Assembly: GCF_026344035.1 (NCBI RefSeq)
Contig: NZ_JAPKND010000004.1
Location: 62,001 to 126,000, forward strand
Length of the DNA: 64,000 nt
Direction of reading: 5' to 3'
DNA from: Alcaligenes endophyticus
GTDB lineage: Bacteria; Pseudomonadota; Gammaproteobacteria; Burkholderiales; Burkholderiaceae_B
Below the pieces are notes generated by a model. It had not been told where the DNA came from. It made no database searches and saw only the letters and a program-made list of their open reading frames with translations. Position 1 is the first letter of the stretch, and every line of letters starts with the position of its first letter. Position numbers and translations under genes: made by a program. This document shows, piece by piece, positions 20,215-29,603 of this stretch.

Positions 20215-20724
20215 ATGAGTATCAATAAAACTGCTTTAATCCGTTTACTGGACCTGCTCGCTAACTGCGAACAGCCCGCTCATAGCCTACAGGAAATTGC
20301 TGACCGTATTATTGAGGCACTAGAAAGCCCTCAGGCAATGCAAGCGGCATACGGGCCTGATACCCAAGCCCTAGCCGCAGAAAACCCTGCTAGCAGCCTG
20401 TTATTAGCCTTAAGCTATGAACTGGATGATTACTTTGCTCTGGGTGACTCTGTCGACGAAATATGGGAAGAAATTCTTGCTGCCTTCGAAACGCCCGCTA
20501 TGCCGGCGTTCCCTTACGAAGAAATGCCTTTTCAAGACATTGAAAGCTTTTTTATCTGGGCGAATGAACAATTACAACTGGCACACCCAGATTACGGCCT
20601 GATTGAATTTGCACATAACCCTGAATATGCCTTTCAACTCATACTGATACAACATCAGTATATGGACGAAATTTTAGAGTTATGTGAGCAGTTGGGCTTG
20701 ACCGCTGCAAATATATTGGAATAA
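20215..20724 (+). CDS. acidic protein of unknown function, coupled to tex
   Basis: I do not recognise a family. The 169-residue product is strongly acidic, has no membrane segment or signal peptide, and is predicted to be mostly helical. Aromatic/acidic patches such as SYELDDYFALGDSVDEIWEEI and QLILIQHQYMDEILELCEQLG recur. The ATG is 2 bases after the tex stop. Its ribosome site GAGGA lies inside the last codons of tex, so translation is coupled and the pair is one transcript ending at the terminator 20748-20775. A role with Tex is inference from position only. Confidence 0.8.
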   Translation: MSINKTALIRLLDLLANCEQPAHSLQEIADRIIEALESPQAMQAAYGPDTQALAAENPASSLLLALSYELDDYFALGDSVDEIWEEILAAFETPAMPAFPYEEMPFQDIESFFIWANEQLQLAHPDYGLIEFAHNPEYAFQLILIQHQYMDEILELCEQLGLTAANILE

Positions 20725-20747
20725 AAACCGCTTTATATATTTTTTAC

Positions 20748-20775
20748 AGCCAGCCCTCATCAGGCTGGCTTTTTT
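20748..20775. terminator. terminator after tex operon
   Basis: An 8-bp stem AGCCAGCC / GGCTGGCT with a 7-base loop and a T run on the plus strand, 24 bases after the small gene. It lies between convergent genes; the A-rich side is poorer for trpS. Confidence 0.88.
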
Positions 20776-20786
20776 ATCCGACCTAC

Positions 20787-22115
20787 TTATTCGCCCTGAA
20801 AACTTTCCAAGGCGTGGCGCAAGCTACCTTCCTGTTCAACAGACACATTGGCCACATGGCGCTCTTCCCAAACAATGTGCACTTGTTCAGCATCAGTGAC
20901 CAAATATTGTGCAAAGTCAGCTCCTTGCAAAGCTTTAATCAGTGCACCTGCCTCTTTAGGGTTATCGAAGCCCACAGACAAAAACAATTCCACGTTATCA
21001 CCATCGATTAGACGGAAATGAAATTTGCCATCTGATTCACGAAACTGAATAAATTTTGCTTTTTTGGACTTTTGTACAGTTTGCTCTACCACCTTGGTTT
21101 GGCGCGCGCCCCGTAAGCCTACTGCGGCCCGTACTTGCTGCATTAACGGTATGGCATGAGCACGTGCCTTGTCCGCTCCTGCTTGCAAAATATCCTCAAT
21201 TCTTTCAGGACGGGCAAGCAGTTCAAAATAACGCTCGCGCATAGGAGCTAAGAGACTCTCCAGTAGCTCATACAGGCGCTGCTTAGCCTCTCCCCAAGCC
21301 AGCCCTTGTTGTAGGTCATCACGTAGCTGAGCGCTTTGCTCTGCGCTAGAAAATGCCTGATACAGCATGAACAGATGCGAACCTTCCGCTTCCTTGGCTT
21401 GCCCCGGCGCGCGCGAATCGGTCACAATCCGAGCAATAGCAGCCTTCAATGCAGCGCTACCACCTTCAAATAAAGGGATGGTATTGTCATAACTTTTGGA
21501 CATCTTACGCCCATCTAAACCAGGCAGTATGGCCACATCGTCATCTAACAAGACTTCCGGTAGCACAAAAATATCTCGCTCTGGCGCATACAGATGATTA
21601 AAGCGTTGCGCCATGTCGCGCGTCATCTCTATATGCTGGACTTGATCACGCCCCACTGGTACTTGTTGTGCGTTAAACAGCAAGATATCTGCGGCCATCA
21701 GCACTGGATAACAAAATAATCCCATGCTAATGCCGTCATCTGGGTCGGTGCCCTTCAGTTCATTTTGATCCACCGCCGCCTTATAAGCGTGGGCGCGATT
21801 CAGCAAGCCTTTACCGCTTACGCAGTTCAGCACCCAATTCAATTCAGGAATTTCCGGAATGTCAGATTGACGATAGAACGTTACACGTTCGGGATCTAAG
21901 CCTGCCGCTAACCATGTTGCTGCAATCGCTAACCTAGAATAGGCCACACGCTCAGCATCATCACACTTAATCAGTGCGTGATAGTCAGCCATAAAGAAAA
22001 ACGCATCAACATCGGCTTGCTGACTAGCACGTATAGCAGGACGCAAGGCACCAGCATAATTACCTAAATGGGGGATGCCTGAAGTAGTGATCCCGGTTAA
22101 GACTCTGGTCTTCAT
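20787..22115 (-). CDS. trpS: tryptophanyl-tRNA synthetase with C-terminal extension
   Basis: This class I synthetase charges tRNA-Trp. The 442-residue product from ATG 22115 (MKTRVLTGITTSG) has the HIGH-equivalent PHLGN near residue 15-19 and KMSKS at 204-208. A frame start at 22142 uses TTG and is rejected. The conventional TrpS ends at about residue 335. The extra 100 residues contain a lysine-rich linker and a segment (about 355-442, FIQFRESDGKFHFRLIDGDN) that resembles a DUF1508/YegP-like unit. I recall such tails in other Burkholderiales TrpS. It follows zapE by 42 bases on the same strand. Confidence 0.94.
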   Translation of the reverse strand: MKTRVLTGITTSGIPHLGNYAGALRPAIRASQQADVDAFFFMADYHALIKCDDAERVAYSRLAIAATWLAAGLDPERVTFYRQSDIPEIPELNWVLNCVSGKGLLNRAHAYKAAVDQNELKGTDPDDGISMGLFCYPVLMAADILLFNAQQVPVGRDQVQHIEMTRDMAQRFNHLYAPERDIFVLPEVLLDDDVAILPGLDGRKMSKSYDNTIPLFEGGSAALKAAIARIVTDSRAPGQAKEAEGSHLFMLYQAFSSAEQSAQLRDDLQQGLAWGEAKQRLYELLESLLAPMRERYFELLARPERIEDILQAGADKARAHAIPLMQQVRAAVGLRGARQTKVVEQTVQKSKKAKFIQFRESDGKFHFRLIDGDNVELFLSVGFDNPKEAGALIKALQGADFAQYLVTDAEQVHIVWEERHVANVSVEQEGSLRHALESFQGE

Positions 22116-22157
22116 AAATTTTCGACTTAAAAAGCAGTGCAAACAACAAAAATAGGC

Positions 22158-23252
22158 CTATAGCGTAACCGTCATTCTACGCTCGGACTCAAGATATTCA
22201 CGCGACTGCATTTCCAACAAACGGGATACAGTACGATGAAACTCACTGGACATCACTCCTTCCACATATAAGTCTTCAGGAGGGCACTCAGCTGCCAAAA
22301 TTAACTTCACCTTATGGTCGTAGAGCACATCCACTAACCACGTAAAGCGACGTGCGGCAGATGCATCTCTGGCGCTCATACGAGGGACATCGGACACAAT
22401 AATAGTCTTGAAACGCTCTGCTAGGTCTAAATAGTCGTTTTGTGAACGAGCTTCTACACACAAGGTTTTAAAATCAAACCACACCACGCTGCCTGCTAAA
22501 GCTAGTGCACGCACTTGACGGTTTTCAATTTTCAGCTCTGGGTTAGGCTCGGGGGTGGCATCCGCCAAGGCATCAAAAGCCGCTTGCAACTGTTCAGTAG
22601 TCGCTGCTGACAAGGGGGTTAAATACGTATTCACTTGCTCTAACGCCCTACGTCGATAATCCACACCCGTATCCACATTCAAAATATCCATGCGCGCTTC
22701 AATCAAAGCAATGGCGGGTAAAATACGATCTCGGTGCAAACCATCGGGGTACAGTTTATTAGGCTCATAGTTCGAGGTCATCACAAAAGAAGTGCCTCGG
22801 TCAAACAAGCCCTGCAATAACTTATGCAAAATCATGGCATCGGCAACGTCTGAGACGTGAAACTCATCAAAGCAAATTAACCGGTAACGTGCTGCAATGC
22901 GCTTGGCAACTTCGTCAAGCGGGTCAGGCATACCGCGCACTTCGTCCAACTGTTTATGAACGCCACGCATAAACTCATGAAAATGAAGACGTCCTTTACG
23001 CTTTAAAGGAACGGCAAGATAGAAAGCATCCATTAGAAAACTCTTGCCTCGTCCTACCCCTCCCCATAGATAGACACCACGGGGCACTGCCGGTTTTTGT
23101 AGCAAACGGCGCAAACGTGAAGAACGCGCTTGCTTATACGCTTCCCAGTCCTCGTAAAACTGCTGTAAGCGCGCTATTGCACGCTCCTGAGCAGCATCTG
23201 CATGGTAACCTTTCTGGCTTAGCGCCTGATGATAATACTCAGTAACGTTCAT
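22158..23252 (-). CDS. zapE: cell division ATPase ZapE (AFG1-like)
   Basis: ZapE is an AAA-type ATPase that binds FtsZ and affects Z-ring stability. The 364-residue product from ATG 23252 (MNVTEYYHQAL) has Walker A GVGRGKS (65-71) and Walker B LICFDEFHVSD. The AFG1-like blocks PRGVYLWGG and TSNYEPNKLYPDGLHRDRILPAI are also present. A start at 23321 would add 23 unconserved residues; AAGG stands four bases before the chosen ATG. It lies downstream of sucA-sucB-lpdA as in many Burkholderiales, but after a strong terminator, so it probably has its own promoter or depends on read-through. Confidence 0.93.
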   Translation of the reverse strand: MNVTEYYHQALSQKGYHADAAQERAIARLQQFYEDWEAYKQARSSRLRRLLQKPAVPRGVYLWGGVGRGKSFLMDAFYLAVPLKRKGRLHFHEFMRGVHKQLDEVRGMPDPLDEVAKRIAARYRLICFDEFHVSDVADAMILHKLLQGLFDRGTSFVMTSNYEPNKLYPDGLHRDRILPAIALIEARMDILNVDTGVDYRRRALEQVNTYLTPLSAATTEQLQAAFDALADATPEPNPELKIENRQVRALALAGSVVWFDFKTLCVEARSQNDYLDLAERFKTIIVSDVPRMSARDASAARRFTWLVDVLYDHKVKLILAAECPPEDLYVEGVMSSEFHRTVSRLLEMQSREYLESERRMTVTL

Positions 23253-23319
23253 AAAACCTTTTACTCTCCTGATACCGCCACACCATAACCTGCTGGCATC
23301 AGAACTTAAATAGACCTGC

Positions 23320-23350
23320 AAAAAAAAGGGCGAGTATATGCTCGCCCTTT
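23320..23350 (-). terminator. intrinsic terminator after lpdA
   Basis: On the minus strand a 10-bp stem (AAAGGGCGAG / CTCGCCCTTT, 6-base loop) is followed by eight Ts. It lies 24 bases after the lpdA stop and 70 bases before the zapE start. Confidence 0.9.
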
Positions 23351-23373
23351 TGCTCCTAAGCCAACACCTAAGC

Positions 23374-24801
23374 TTAGAAGTTTAACGCACGCGTATCAAC
23401 TGCCAATGCAGCCTCTTTCATGGCTTCCGACAAGGTCGGATGAGCATGACAAATGCGAGCGATATCTTCTGCTGCGCCACGGAACTCCATAATGGTGACA
23501 GCTTCAGCAATCAACTCGGATGCTACGGGCCCCACGATGTGTACGCCCAATACTTCGTCAGTTTTTGCATCCGCTAAAACCTTCACAAAACCAGTCGTAT
23601 CACCTAAGGCCCGAGCACGGCCATTAGCCAAAAACGGGAAGCTACCAGAGCGATACTGACGACCCGCAGTTTTCAGTTGCTGCTCAGTTTGACCTACCCA
23701 TGCAATTTCAGGGGAAGTATAGATAACCCAAGGCACGGTATCAAAGTTCACATGAGGATGTTGGCCGGCTAGTCGCTCGGCCACGGCCACGCCTTCCTCT
23801 TCAGCTTTGTGGGCCAGCATGGGGCCACGCACCACGTCACCCACTGCCCAAATGCCTGGCAGGCTTGTCGCGCAATCGTCATCCACAACGATAAAGCCAC
23901 GTTCGTCTAGCTTAAGACCAATCGTTTCTGCACCAAGGCCCTCTGTATTAGGGACGCGGCCAATCGATACAATCAGCTTATCAGCCTCTACTTTATGCTC
24001 TGCGCCTGCAGCATCAGTATAAGGAACCGTTACTTTTTTCGCTGTTTTCTTAATCTCACCGACTTTAACCCCTGTGTGAATGGTCAAGCCTTGTTTGGTG
24101 AATGCCTTCAGTGCCTCTTTTGCTGCGTCACGGTCCACCGTGGCCAAGAACTCAGGCGCCCCTTCCAAAATAGTGACTTCTGCCCCCAAACGACGCCATA
24201 CACTACCAAGCTCTAAGCCAATAACACCAGCACCGATGACTGCTAATTTTTTAGGCACCGACGCTAAGCGCAAAGCCCCATCGTTGGAAAGGATTTGTGT
24301 TTCGTCAAAATCTAGGCCTGGCAAAGCTCTTGCAGAACTACCCGTAGCGACGATAACGTTTTTAGCCACCAGCTCTTCGGTTTGTTCGCCGCTCACGTTA
24401 ACTGACCAACCTGCGTCGACTTTGGCACCAAACGACGCCTTGCCATGGAAGAAAGTAACTTTATTCTTTTTGAACAAATATAGAATACCGTCGTTGTTTT
24501 GCTTCACAACGGTATCTTTACGCCCTAGAAATTGTTTGATATCCAAGGAAACACCTTCCACTTTCACGCCATGCTCAGCCAAGTGTTTTTGGGCATGCTC
24601 ATAGTGTTCGGAAGACTGCAGTAAAGCCTTGGAAGGAATACAACCTACGTTGGTACATGTGCCTCCAGGTGCTGGCTTGCCATCGGCCGTAGACCAGTAA
24701 TCCACACAAGCCACGCTCATGCCCAATTGGGCGGCACGAATAGCCGCAATATAACCACCAGGACCGGCACCGATAACGACAACATCAAACTGTTTTGCCA
24801 T
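23374..24801 (-). CDS. lpdA: dihydrolipoyl dehydrogenase (E3)
   Basis: E3 reoxidises dihydrolipoamide of the 2-oxoglutarate dehydrogenase complex with NAD. The 475-residue product from ATG 24801 ([17 protein letters not shown]) has the FAD motif GAGPGG (11-16) and the redox pair Cys49/Cys54 in [16 protein letters not shown] second [10 protein letters not shown] nucleotide motif and the C-terminal [13 protein letters not shown] histidine-glutamate pair complete the family pattern. There is no lipoyl domain. An in-frame start at 24912 is rejected. It lies 156 bases after sucB; a CGGCCAAG / CTTGGCCG inverted repeat (24893-24924) is in that gap. Confidence 0.96.
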   Translation of the reverse strand: MAKQFDVVVIGAGPGGYIAAIRAAQLGMSVACVDYWSTADGKPAPGGTCTNVGCIPSKALLQSSEHYEHAQKHLAEHGVKVEGVSLDIKQFLGRKDTVVKQNNDGILYLFKKNKVTFFHGKASFGAKVDAGWSVNVSGEQTEELVAKNVIVATGSSARALPGLDFDETQILSNDGALRLASVPKKLAVIGAGVIGLELGSVWRRLGAEVTILEGAPEFLATVDRDAAKEALKAFTKQGLTIHTGVKVGEIKKTAKKVTVPYTDAAGAEHKVEADKLIVSIGRVPNTEGLGAETIGLKLDERGFIVVDDDCATSLPGIWAVGDVVRGPMLAHKAEEEGVAVAERLAGQHPHVNFDTVPWVIYTSPEIAWVGQTEQQLKTAGRQYRSGSFPFLANGRARALGDTTGFVKVLADAKTDEVLGVHIVGPVASELIAEAVTIMEFRGAAEDIARICHAHPTLSEAMKEAALAVDTRALNF

Positions 24802-24957
24802 GATTTTTTCCCATTCTATAACTACTTTCCAACCCGGCTTAATCGGTCTACACACTCGGGTAAAGGTGTAGGAGCAGGGGGACAAAGAAAGTCGGCCAAG
24901 GCTTAATAACAAAGCACTTGGCCGCAGCTTACATCAACTATTGCGACAGACGCATGC

Positions 24958-26175
24958 TTACAGATTCAACAGCAAGCGCTGTGGGTCTTCCAATGCCTCT
25001 TTCATGGCGACCAGACCCAATACTGCTTCACGGCCATCAATAATACGGTGGTCATAAGACATGGCGAGGTAGTTCATTGGACGAATCACAATTTGTCCAT
25101 TTTCTACCACGGGGCGCTCTTTGGTGGCGTGAATACCTAGAATCGCAGACTGAGGAGGATTAATGATAGGCGTAGACAGCATGGAGCCAAATACACCGCC
25201 GTTAGAGATAGAGAACGTACCGCCTGTCATCTCTTCCAGTGTCAACTTACCGTCGCGCGCACGAGTACCGAAGTCAGCAATTTGCTGCTCGATTTCTGCA
25301 ATACTGAGTTGATCAGCATTACGCAAAATAGGTACTACCAAGCCACGTGGGCTGCCTACTGCTACCCCGATGTCAAAATAGCCATGGTAAATAATATCTT
25401 TACCGTCTACCGAGGCGTTCAGCACTGGGTACTTTTTGAGTGCTGCCACTGCAGCTTTCACAAAGAAAGCCATGAAACCTAATTTTACACCGTGCTCTTT
25501 TTCGAAATGATCACGATATTTTTTACGCAGATCCATGACAGCTTGCATGTTGACTTCGTTAAACGTAGTCAAAATAGCATTTTCTGCTTGCGACTGTAGC
25601 AAACGCTCAGCCACACGAGCACGCAAGCGGCTCATAGGAACACGTTGCTCGGGACGACCATCTAGGGAGAAGGCGGGGGCGGGAGCAACTGCTGCCGGTG
25701 TGGCGGCAGGCGCTGCTGTGGCATTAGCCGCTAAAGCATCTGCCTTAGTAATACGACCACCACGACCAGTACCCTCTACGTTACCCGCCTCAACGCCTTT
25801 TTCCGACAGAATTTTGGCAGCGGCAGGAGACGCAACGGCGCTGGCGCCTTTCGTCGCTGCTGCTGGTGCTGCGGCTGGCGCTTCTGCAACAGCCGCAGCA
25901 GGGGCTTCGGCCGCAGGTGCAACGGAAGCGGTAGCAGCTGAGTCAATACGCGCCAAAATTTCACCTGATGTTACGGTGCTGCCATCCGCCTTAACAATCT
26001 CGGTTAACACCCCTGATGCAGGGGCAGGCACTTCCAACACCACCTTATCCGTTTCCACTTCAATCAGGATTTCATCGGCCTGCACCGCCTCACCCGGCTT
26101 CTTTTTCCACTCAAGCAGTGTTGCTTCGGAGACCGACTCAGAGAGTTGAGGTACTAATACTTCAGTAATTGCCAT
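24958..26175 (-). CDS. sucB: 2-oxoglutarate dehydrogenase E2 (dihydrolipoyl succinyltransferase)
   Basis: E2 transfers the succinyl group to CoA in the 2-oxoglutarate dehydrogenase complex. The 405-residue product has one lipoyl domain with lipoylated Lys44 in [10 protein letters not shown]. An Ala/Pro-rich linker follows (about 80-115), then an E3-binding domain (about 118-152), a second linker and the catalytic domain. The active-site histidine is His376, with Asp380 in [13 protein letters not shown]. It starts 36 bases after sucA. The typical [21 protein letters not shown] segment supports the succinyl rather than acetyl type. Confidence 0.97.
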   Translation of the reverse strand: MAITEVLVPQLSESVSEATLLEWKKKPGEAVQADEILIEVETDKVVLEVPAPASGVLTEIVKADGSTVTSGEILARIDSAATASVAPAAEAPAAAVAEAPAAAPAAATKGASAVASPAAAKILSEKGVEAGNVEGTGRGGRITKADALAANATAAPAATPAAVAPAPAFSLDGRPEQRVPMSRLRARVAERLLQSQAENAILTTFNEVNMQAVMDLRKKYRDHFEKEHGVKLGFMAFFVKAAVAALKKYPVLNASVDGKDIIYHGYFDIGVAVGSPRGLVVPILRNADQLSIAEIEQQIADFGTRARDGKLTLEEMTGGTFSISNGGVFGSMLSTPIINPPQSAILGIHATKERPVVENGQIVIRPMNYLAMSYDHRIIDGREAVLGLVAMKEALEDPQRLLLNL

Positions 26176-26211
26176 GATAATAATTTCCGTATTTAAAAAA
26201 TTGGGATGCGT

Positions 26212-29079
26212 TTATTTGGTCAGCATGAATTTGGCACGTGGAGCAAAAGCTTGCTCTAGCAAGGCCTTTTGCTGCTCTTGGTGTTTGGCCAAATAACCTA
26301 CCGCAGGCGATGCAGATGCTGCTCTACCCGCATAACCCAACTTCTGACCTTCGGTCATGTTTTCATAGATGTGATGCTGCACATAGAACCAAGCACCCTG
26401 ATTCTGTGGTTCATCTTGAACCCAAATGACCTCTTTAGCGTTGCTATACTGTTGTAGCTCGGCTTGGAAAGACTTATGAGCAAATGGATAAAGCTGCTCA
26501 ACACGGATAATGGCAACATCTTTGCGCTCTTGCTCGGTACGGCTATTGACCAAGTCATAGTAAACCTTACCTGAACACACTAACACACGTTTCACTGCGC
26601 CGACATCAATGCTGTCGTCCTGCTCACCAATGACAGGCTGGAAATGACCATCAGCTAAATCACTTAGTGGAGAGGTAGCATCTTTGTTACGCAACAAGGA
26701 CTTAGGCGTCATAATCACCAAAGGCTTGCGGAACGGGCGTATCATTTGACGACGTAACAGGTGGAAAATCTGTGCCCCTGTAGTAGGCTGCACCACCTGA
26801 ATATTATTATCAGCACATAACTGCAAGAAACGCTCAATACGTGCCGAGGAGTGCTCTGGGCCCTGCCCCTCGTAACCATGAGGCAACATCAACGTTAAAC
26901 CACAATGACGTCCCCATTTTGCTTCACCAGAAGTAATGAACTGATCGATAACAACTTGAGCGCCATTCGCGAAGTCACCAAATTGCGCTTCCCAAATGGT
27001 TAAAATATTAGGCTCTGCAGAAGCATAACCATATTCAAATGCCAACACAGCTTCTTCGGACAAGACAGAGTCTATAACGGTAAACGTGGCCTGTTCGTCT
27101 GAAACATTTTGCAGTGGGATATATGTACCATCATCCCAGCGCTCACGTTTCTGATCATGCAGTACAGCATGACGGTGCGTAAACGTTCCACGACCAGAGT
27201 CTTGTCCAGTAATACGAATAGCGTAACCTGAGTTAAGCAAGGTCGCAAAAGCCAAGTGCTCCGCCATACCCCAATCAACACGAGCCTCACCACGAGCCAT
27301 AGCGCGGCGATCGTTGAGCAAACGGTTGACTAAAGGATGAACAGTGAAGTCTTCTGGTACTGTGGTGATTTTCTCGCCGATTTTGGTCAAGAGACTAATG
27401 GGCAAACCTGTGTCTGCTTGATCCGTCCACTTGGCTGTCAAAAACGCCGTCCAGTCAATCGCGTATTTATTTTTATAGTCGGTCAGTACCGGCTCAACGG
27501 TGCGCTTCCCATCTTCCATCAATTGACGGTAGGCTTTCACCATTTCATCTGGCTCGTTCTCAGCCAGTACACCTTGAGCGACTAATTTATCGGCGTAAAG
27601 CTTACGCGTGCCGGTGTGCGTACCGATTTTTTTGTACATCAAGGGCTGCGTGAGCGACGGAGTATCCTGCTCGTTGTGGCCCAATTTACGGAAACAAACA
27701 ATGTCAACGACAACATCGTGTTTAAACTCACGACGGTAGTCGAGCGCCAATTGAGTCACAAAAACCACTGCTTCAGGATCGTCACCGTTCACGTGGAACA
27801 CAGGCGCTTCGATCATTTTGACTACGTCTGTGCAATACAGGGTAGAGCGCGTGTCACGTGGGTCAGAGGTCGTAAAACCAATTTGGTTATTAATGACAAC
27901 GTGCAACGTGCCGCCAGTGCCATAACCGCGTGTTTGGGCTAAGTTCAAGGTTTCCATCACCACGCCTTGACCCGCAAATGCCGCATCTCCGTGCACCAGC
28001 ACTGGCAACACTTTAGACCCATCGGCATCGCCACGTCGATCTTGACGGGCTCGAACTGACCCTTCGACCACTGGGTTAACAATTTCTAAGTGTGATGGGT
28101 TAAAAGCCAAGGATAAGTGAACAGGACCGCCACGGGTTGATAGATCGCTAGAAAAACCGTTGTGATACTTCACATCGCCATCAGTTAAGCCTTCTGCATG
28201 ACGCCCCTCAAACTCAGCAAAAAGGTCGCCTGGCATTTTACCCATGATGTTCACGAGCATATTCAGACGACCACGGTGGGCCATTCCAACGATGACTTCT
28301 TGAACACCGTTTTCGCCAGCATGGTTGACCACTTCATCCATACATGCGATAAAACTTTCGCCGCCCTCAAGGGAAAAGCGTTTTTGACCGACATACTTAG
28401 TATGCAAGAAGCGCTCCAATCCTTCGGCTTCGGTCAGTTGCTGCAAAATATTACGTTTTTGCTCGACATTGTAGCTAGGCTTGCCATGCACAGACTCTAG
28501 GCGCTCTTGAATCCAGCGCTTAGCGACAGGATCAGAAATATGCATGAACTCAGCACCTACGGAGCGGCAATATGTGTCACGCAAAGCCTTGAGCATGTCA
28601 CGCAGGCTCATGGTGTCGGCTTTGGTAAAGTAGGTGTTTGTCGCCGAATAAACTTGGTCGAGATCTGCTTCGGTTAAACCGTAAAAAGCAGGATCAAGCT
28701 CTGGAAAACTTGGGCGCTCAGAACGTTTAAGGGGATCCAAATCGGCGATACGTGCGCCTAAAGAGCGATACGCCGCGATCATGGATTGAATGGAGACTTG
28801 CTTCATAGCCATCGCCAGATCAGGCGCTTGAGCTCGGCTCAAGAAACTATTGGCTTTAGCACGCTGTGCGAAAGACTCGACGATAGGCGCGTGCGCTTGG
28901 TCACGTGTCGAATCGGAGCCGTCTGTGGCGGGCAAGTTCTGAAGTTGATCGAAATAGTCGCGCCAGTTATCGGCGACGGAACCAGGGTTGTCGAGGTAAG
29001 ACTCATAGAGTTCTTCGACGTATGGAGCATTACTGCCAAACAAATAAGCGTTTGACTGCAGATCTTTTTGTGATGACAT
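26212..29079 (-). CDS. sucA: 2-oxoglutarate dehydrogenase E1
   Basis: This is the thiamine-diphosphate-dependent E1 that decarboxylates 2-oxoglutarate in the TCA cycle. The 955-residue product is full length. It has the N-terminal NAYLFGSNAPYVEELYESYL segment, a thiamine-binding GDAAFAGQGVVMETLNL ... NNQIGFTTS region (about 385-430), and the C-terminal transketolase-like domain with HGYEGQGPEHSSARIERFLQL. First gene of sucA-sucB-lpdA. AGGTGA lies upstream of the ATG, and a small hairpin precedes that site. Confidence 0.97.
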   Translation of the reverse strand: MSSQKDLQSNAYLFGSNAPYVEELYESYLDNPGSVADNWRDYFDQLQNLPATDGSDSTRDQAHAPIVESFAQRAKANSFLSRAQAPDLAMAMKQVSIQSMIAAYRSLGARIADLDPLKRSERPSFPELDPAFYGLTEADLDQVYSATNTYFTKADTMSLRDMLKALRDTYCRSVGAEFMHISDPVAKRWIQERLESVHGKPSYNVEQKRNILQQLTEAEGLERFLHTKYVGQKRFSLEGGESFIACMDEVVNHAGENGVQEVIVGMAHRGRLNMLVNIMGKMPGDLFAEFEGRHAEGLTDGDVKYHNGFSSDLSTRGGPVHLSLAFNPSHLEIVNPVVEGSVRARQDRRGDADGSKVLPVLVHGDAAFAGQGVVMETLNLAQTRGYGTGGTLHVVINNQIGFTTSDPRDTRSTLYCTDVVKMIEAPVFHVNGDDPEAVVFVTQLALDYRREFKHDVVVDIVCFRKLGHNEQDTPSLTQPLMYKKIGTHTGTRKLYADKLVAQGVLAENEPDEMVKAYRQLMEDGKRTVEPVLTDYKNKYAIDWTAFLTAKWTDQADTGLPISLLTKIGEKITTVPEDFTVHPLVNRLLNDRRAMARGEARVDWGMAEHLAFATLLNSGYAIRITGQDSGRGTFTHRHAVLHDQKRERWDDGTYIPLQNVSDEQATFTVIDSVLSEEAVLAFEYGYASAEPNILTIWEAQFGDFANGAQVVIDQFITSGEAKWGRHCGLTLMLPHGYEGQGPEHSSARIERFLQLCADNNIQVVQPTTGAQIFHLLRRQMIRPFRKPLVIMTPKSLLRNKDATSPLSDLADGHFQPVIGEQDDSIDVGAVKRVLVCSGKVYYDLVNSRTEQERKDVAIIRVEQLYPFAHKSFQAELQQYSNAKEVIWVQDEPQNQGAWFYVQHHIYENMTEGQKLGYAGRAASASPAVGYLAKHQEQQKALLEQAFAPRAKFMLTK

Positions 29080-29603
29080 TATTACGCTTCACCTATCCGA
29101 GTGTTTCACTCGCGTTGAGATGCAGGAGGACCTTCCGCGACACGGCCACGCCGGTTAGCGGATAGCGGAGCAGAAGGCAACGTTGGACGCCTTGTACAAG
29201 CCGTATAGCTCTTAGTATACCGCCCCAAACAAGACCTGCAATTGCCCATCACATATATTTATGTTTGAGCGGTCAGGCCGTTGGTCTAAACAAACACAAT
29301 TGCTGCACTGCACGATAATAAACTCCAGACAAAACTCTCAAAGAGCGCTATAACTAAGGGCTCACGCACATAGTGAAAACTATAACCACTATATGAAAAA
29401 CAGCAAAGAGACTGAAGAAAAATATTGCAAACGGACTTGCTTAGGCTGACCGCACAGGGCATATTGCTTATTAATATCGCATTAAACGGGATCACAGCAC
29501 AAACAAATTCGGGCTATAACAAAATAGCTCATCCTGAGTGCCTATTTTTCTTATAAATTACTGCTATATTTCACGCCAAAACATATACAGGAGCTTTACC
29601 ACG
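29080..29603. other. sucA-maeB divergent intergenic region
   Basis: 524 bases with no gene I can support; it must hold the promoters of sucA (minus) and maeB (plus). The sucA leader shows a 6-bp hairpin CGAGTG-TTT-CACTCG at 29098-29112, just before the sucA ribosome site. Complementary CCTTC..CCGC and GCGGAAGG blocks lie further upstream in it, so the leader may be structured. The half next to maeB is A+T-rich. Confidence 0.5.

Noticed and set aside
25535-26149. 204-codon plus-strand frame inside sucB
   Set aside because: Ala-rich antisense shadow of the sucB lipoyl and linker coding sequence.
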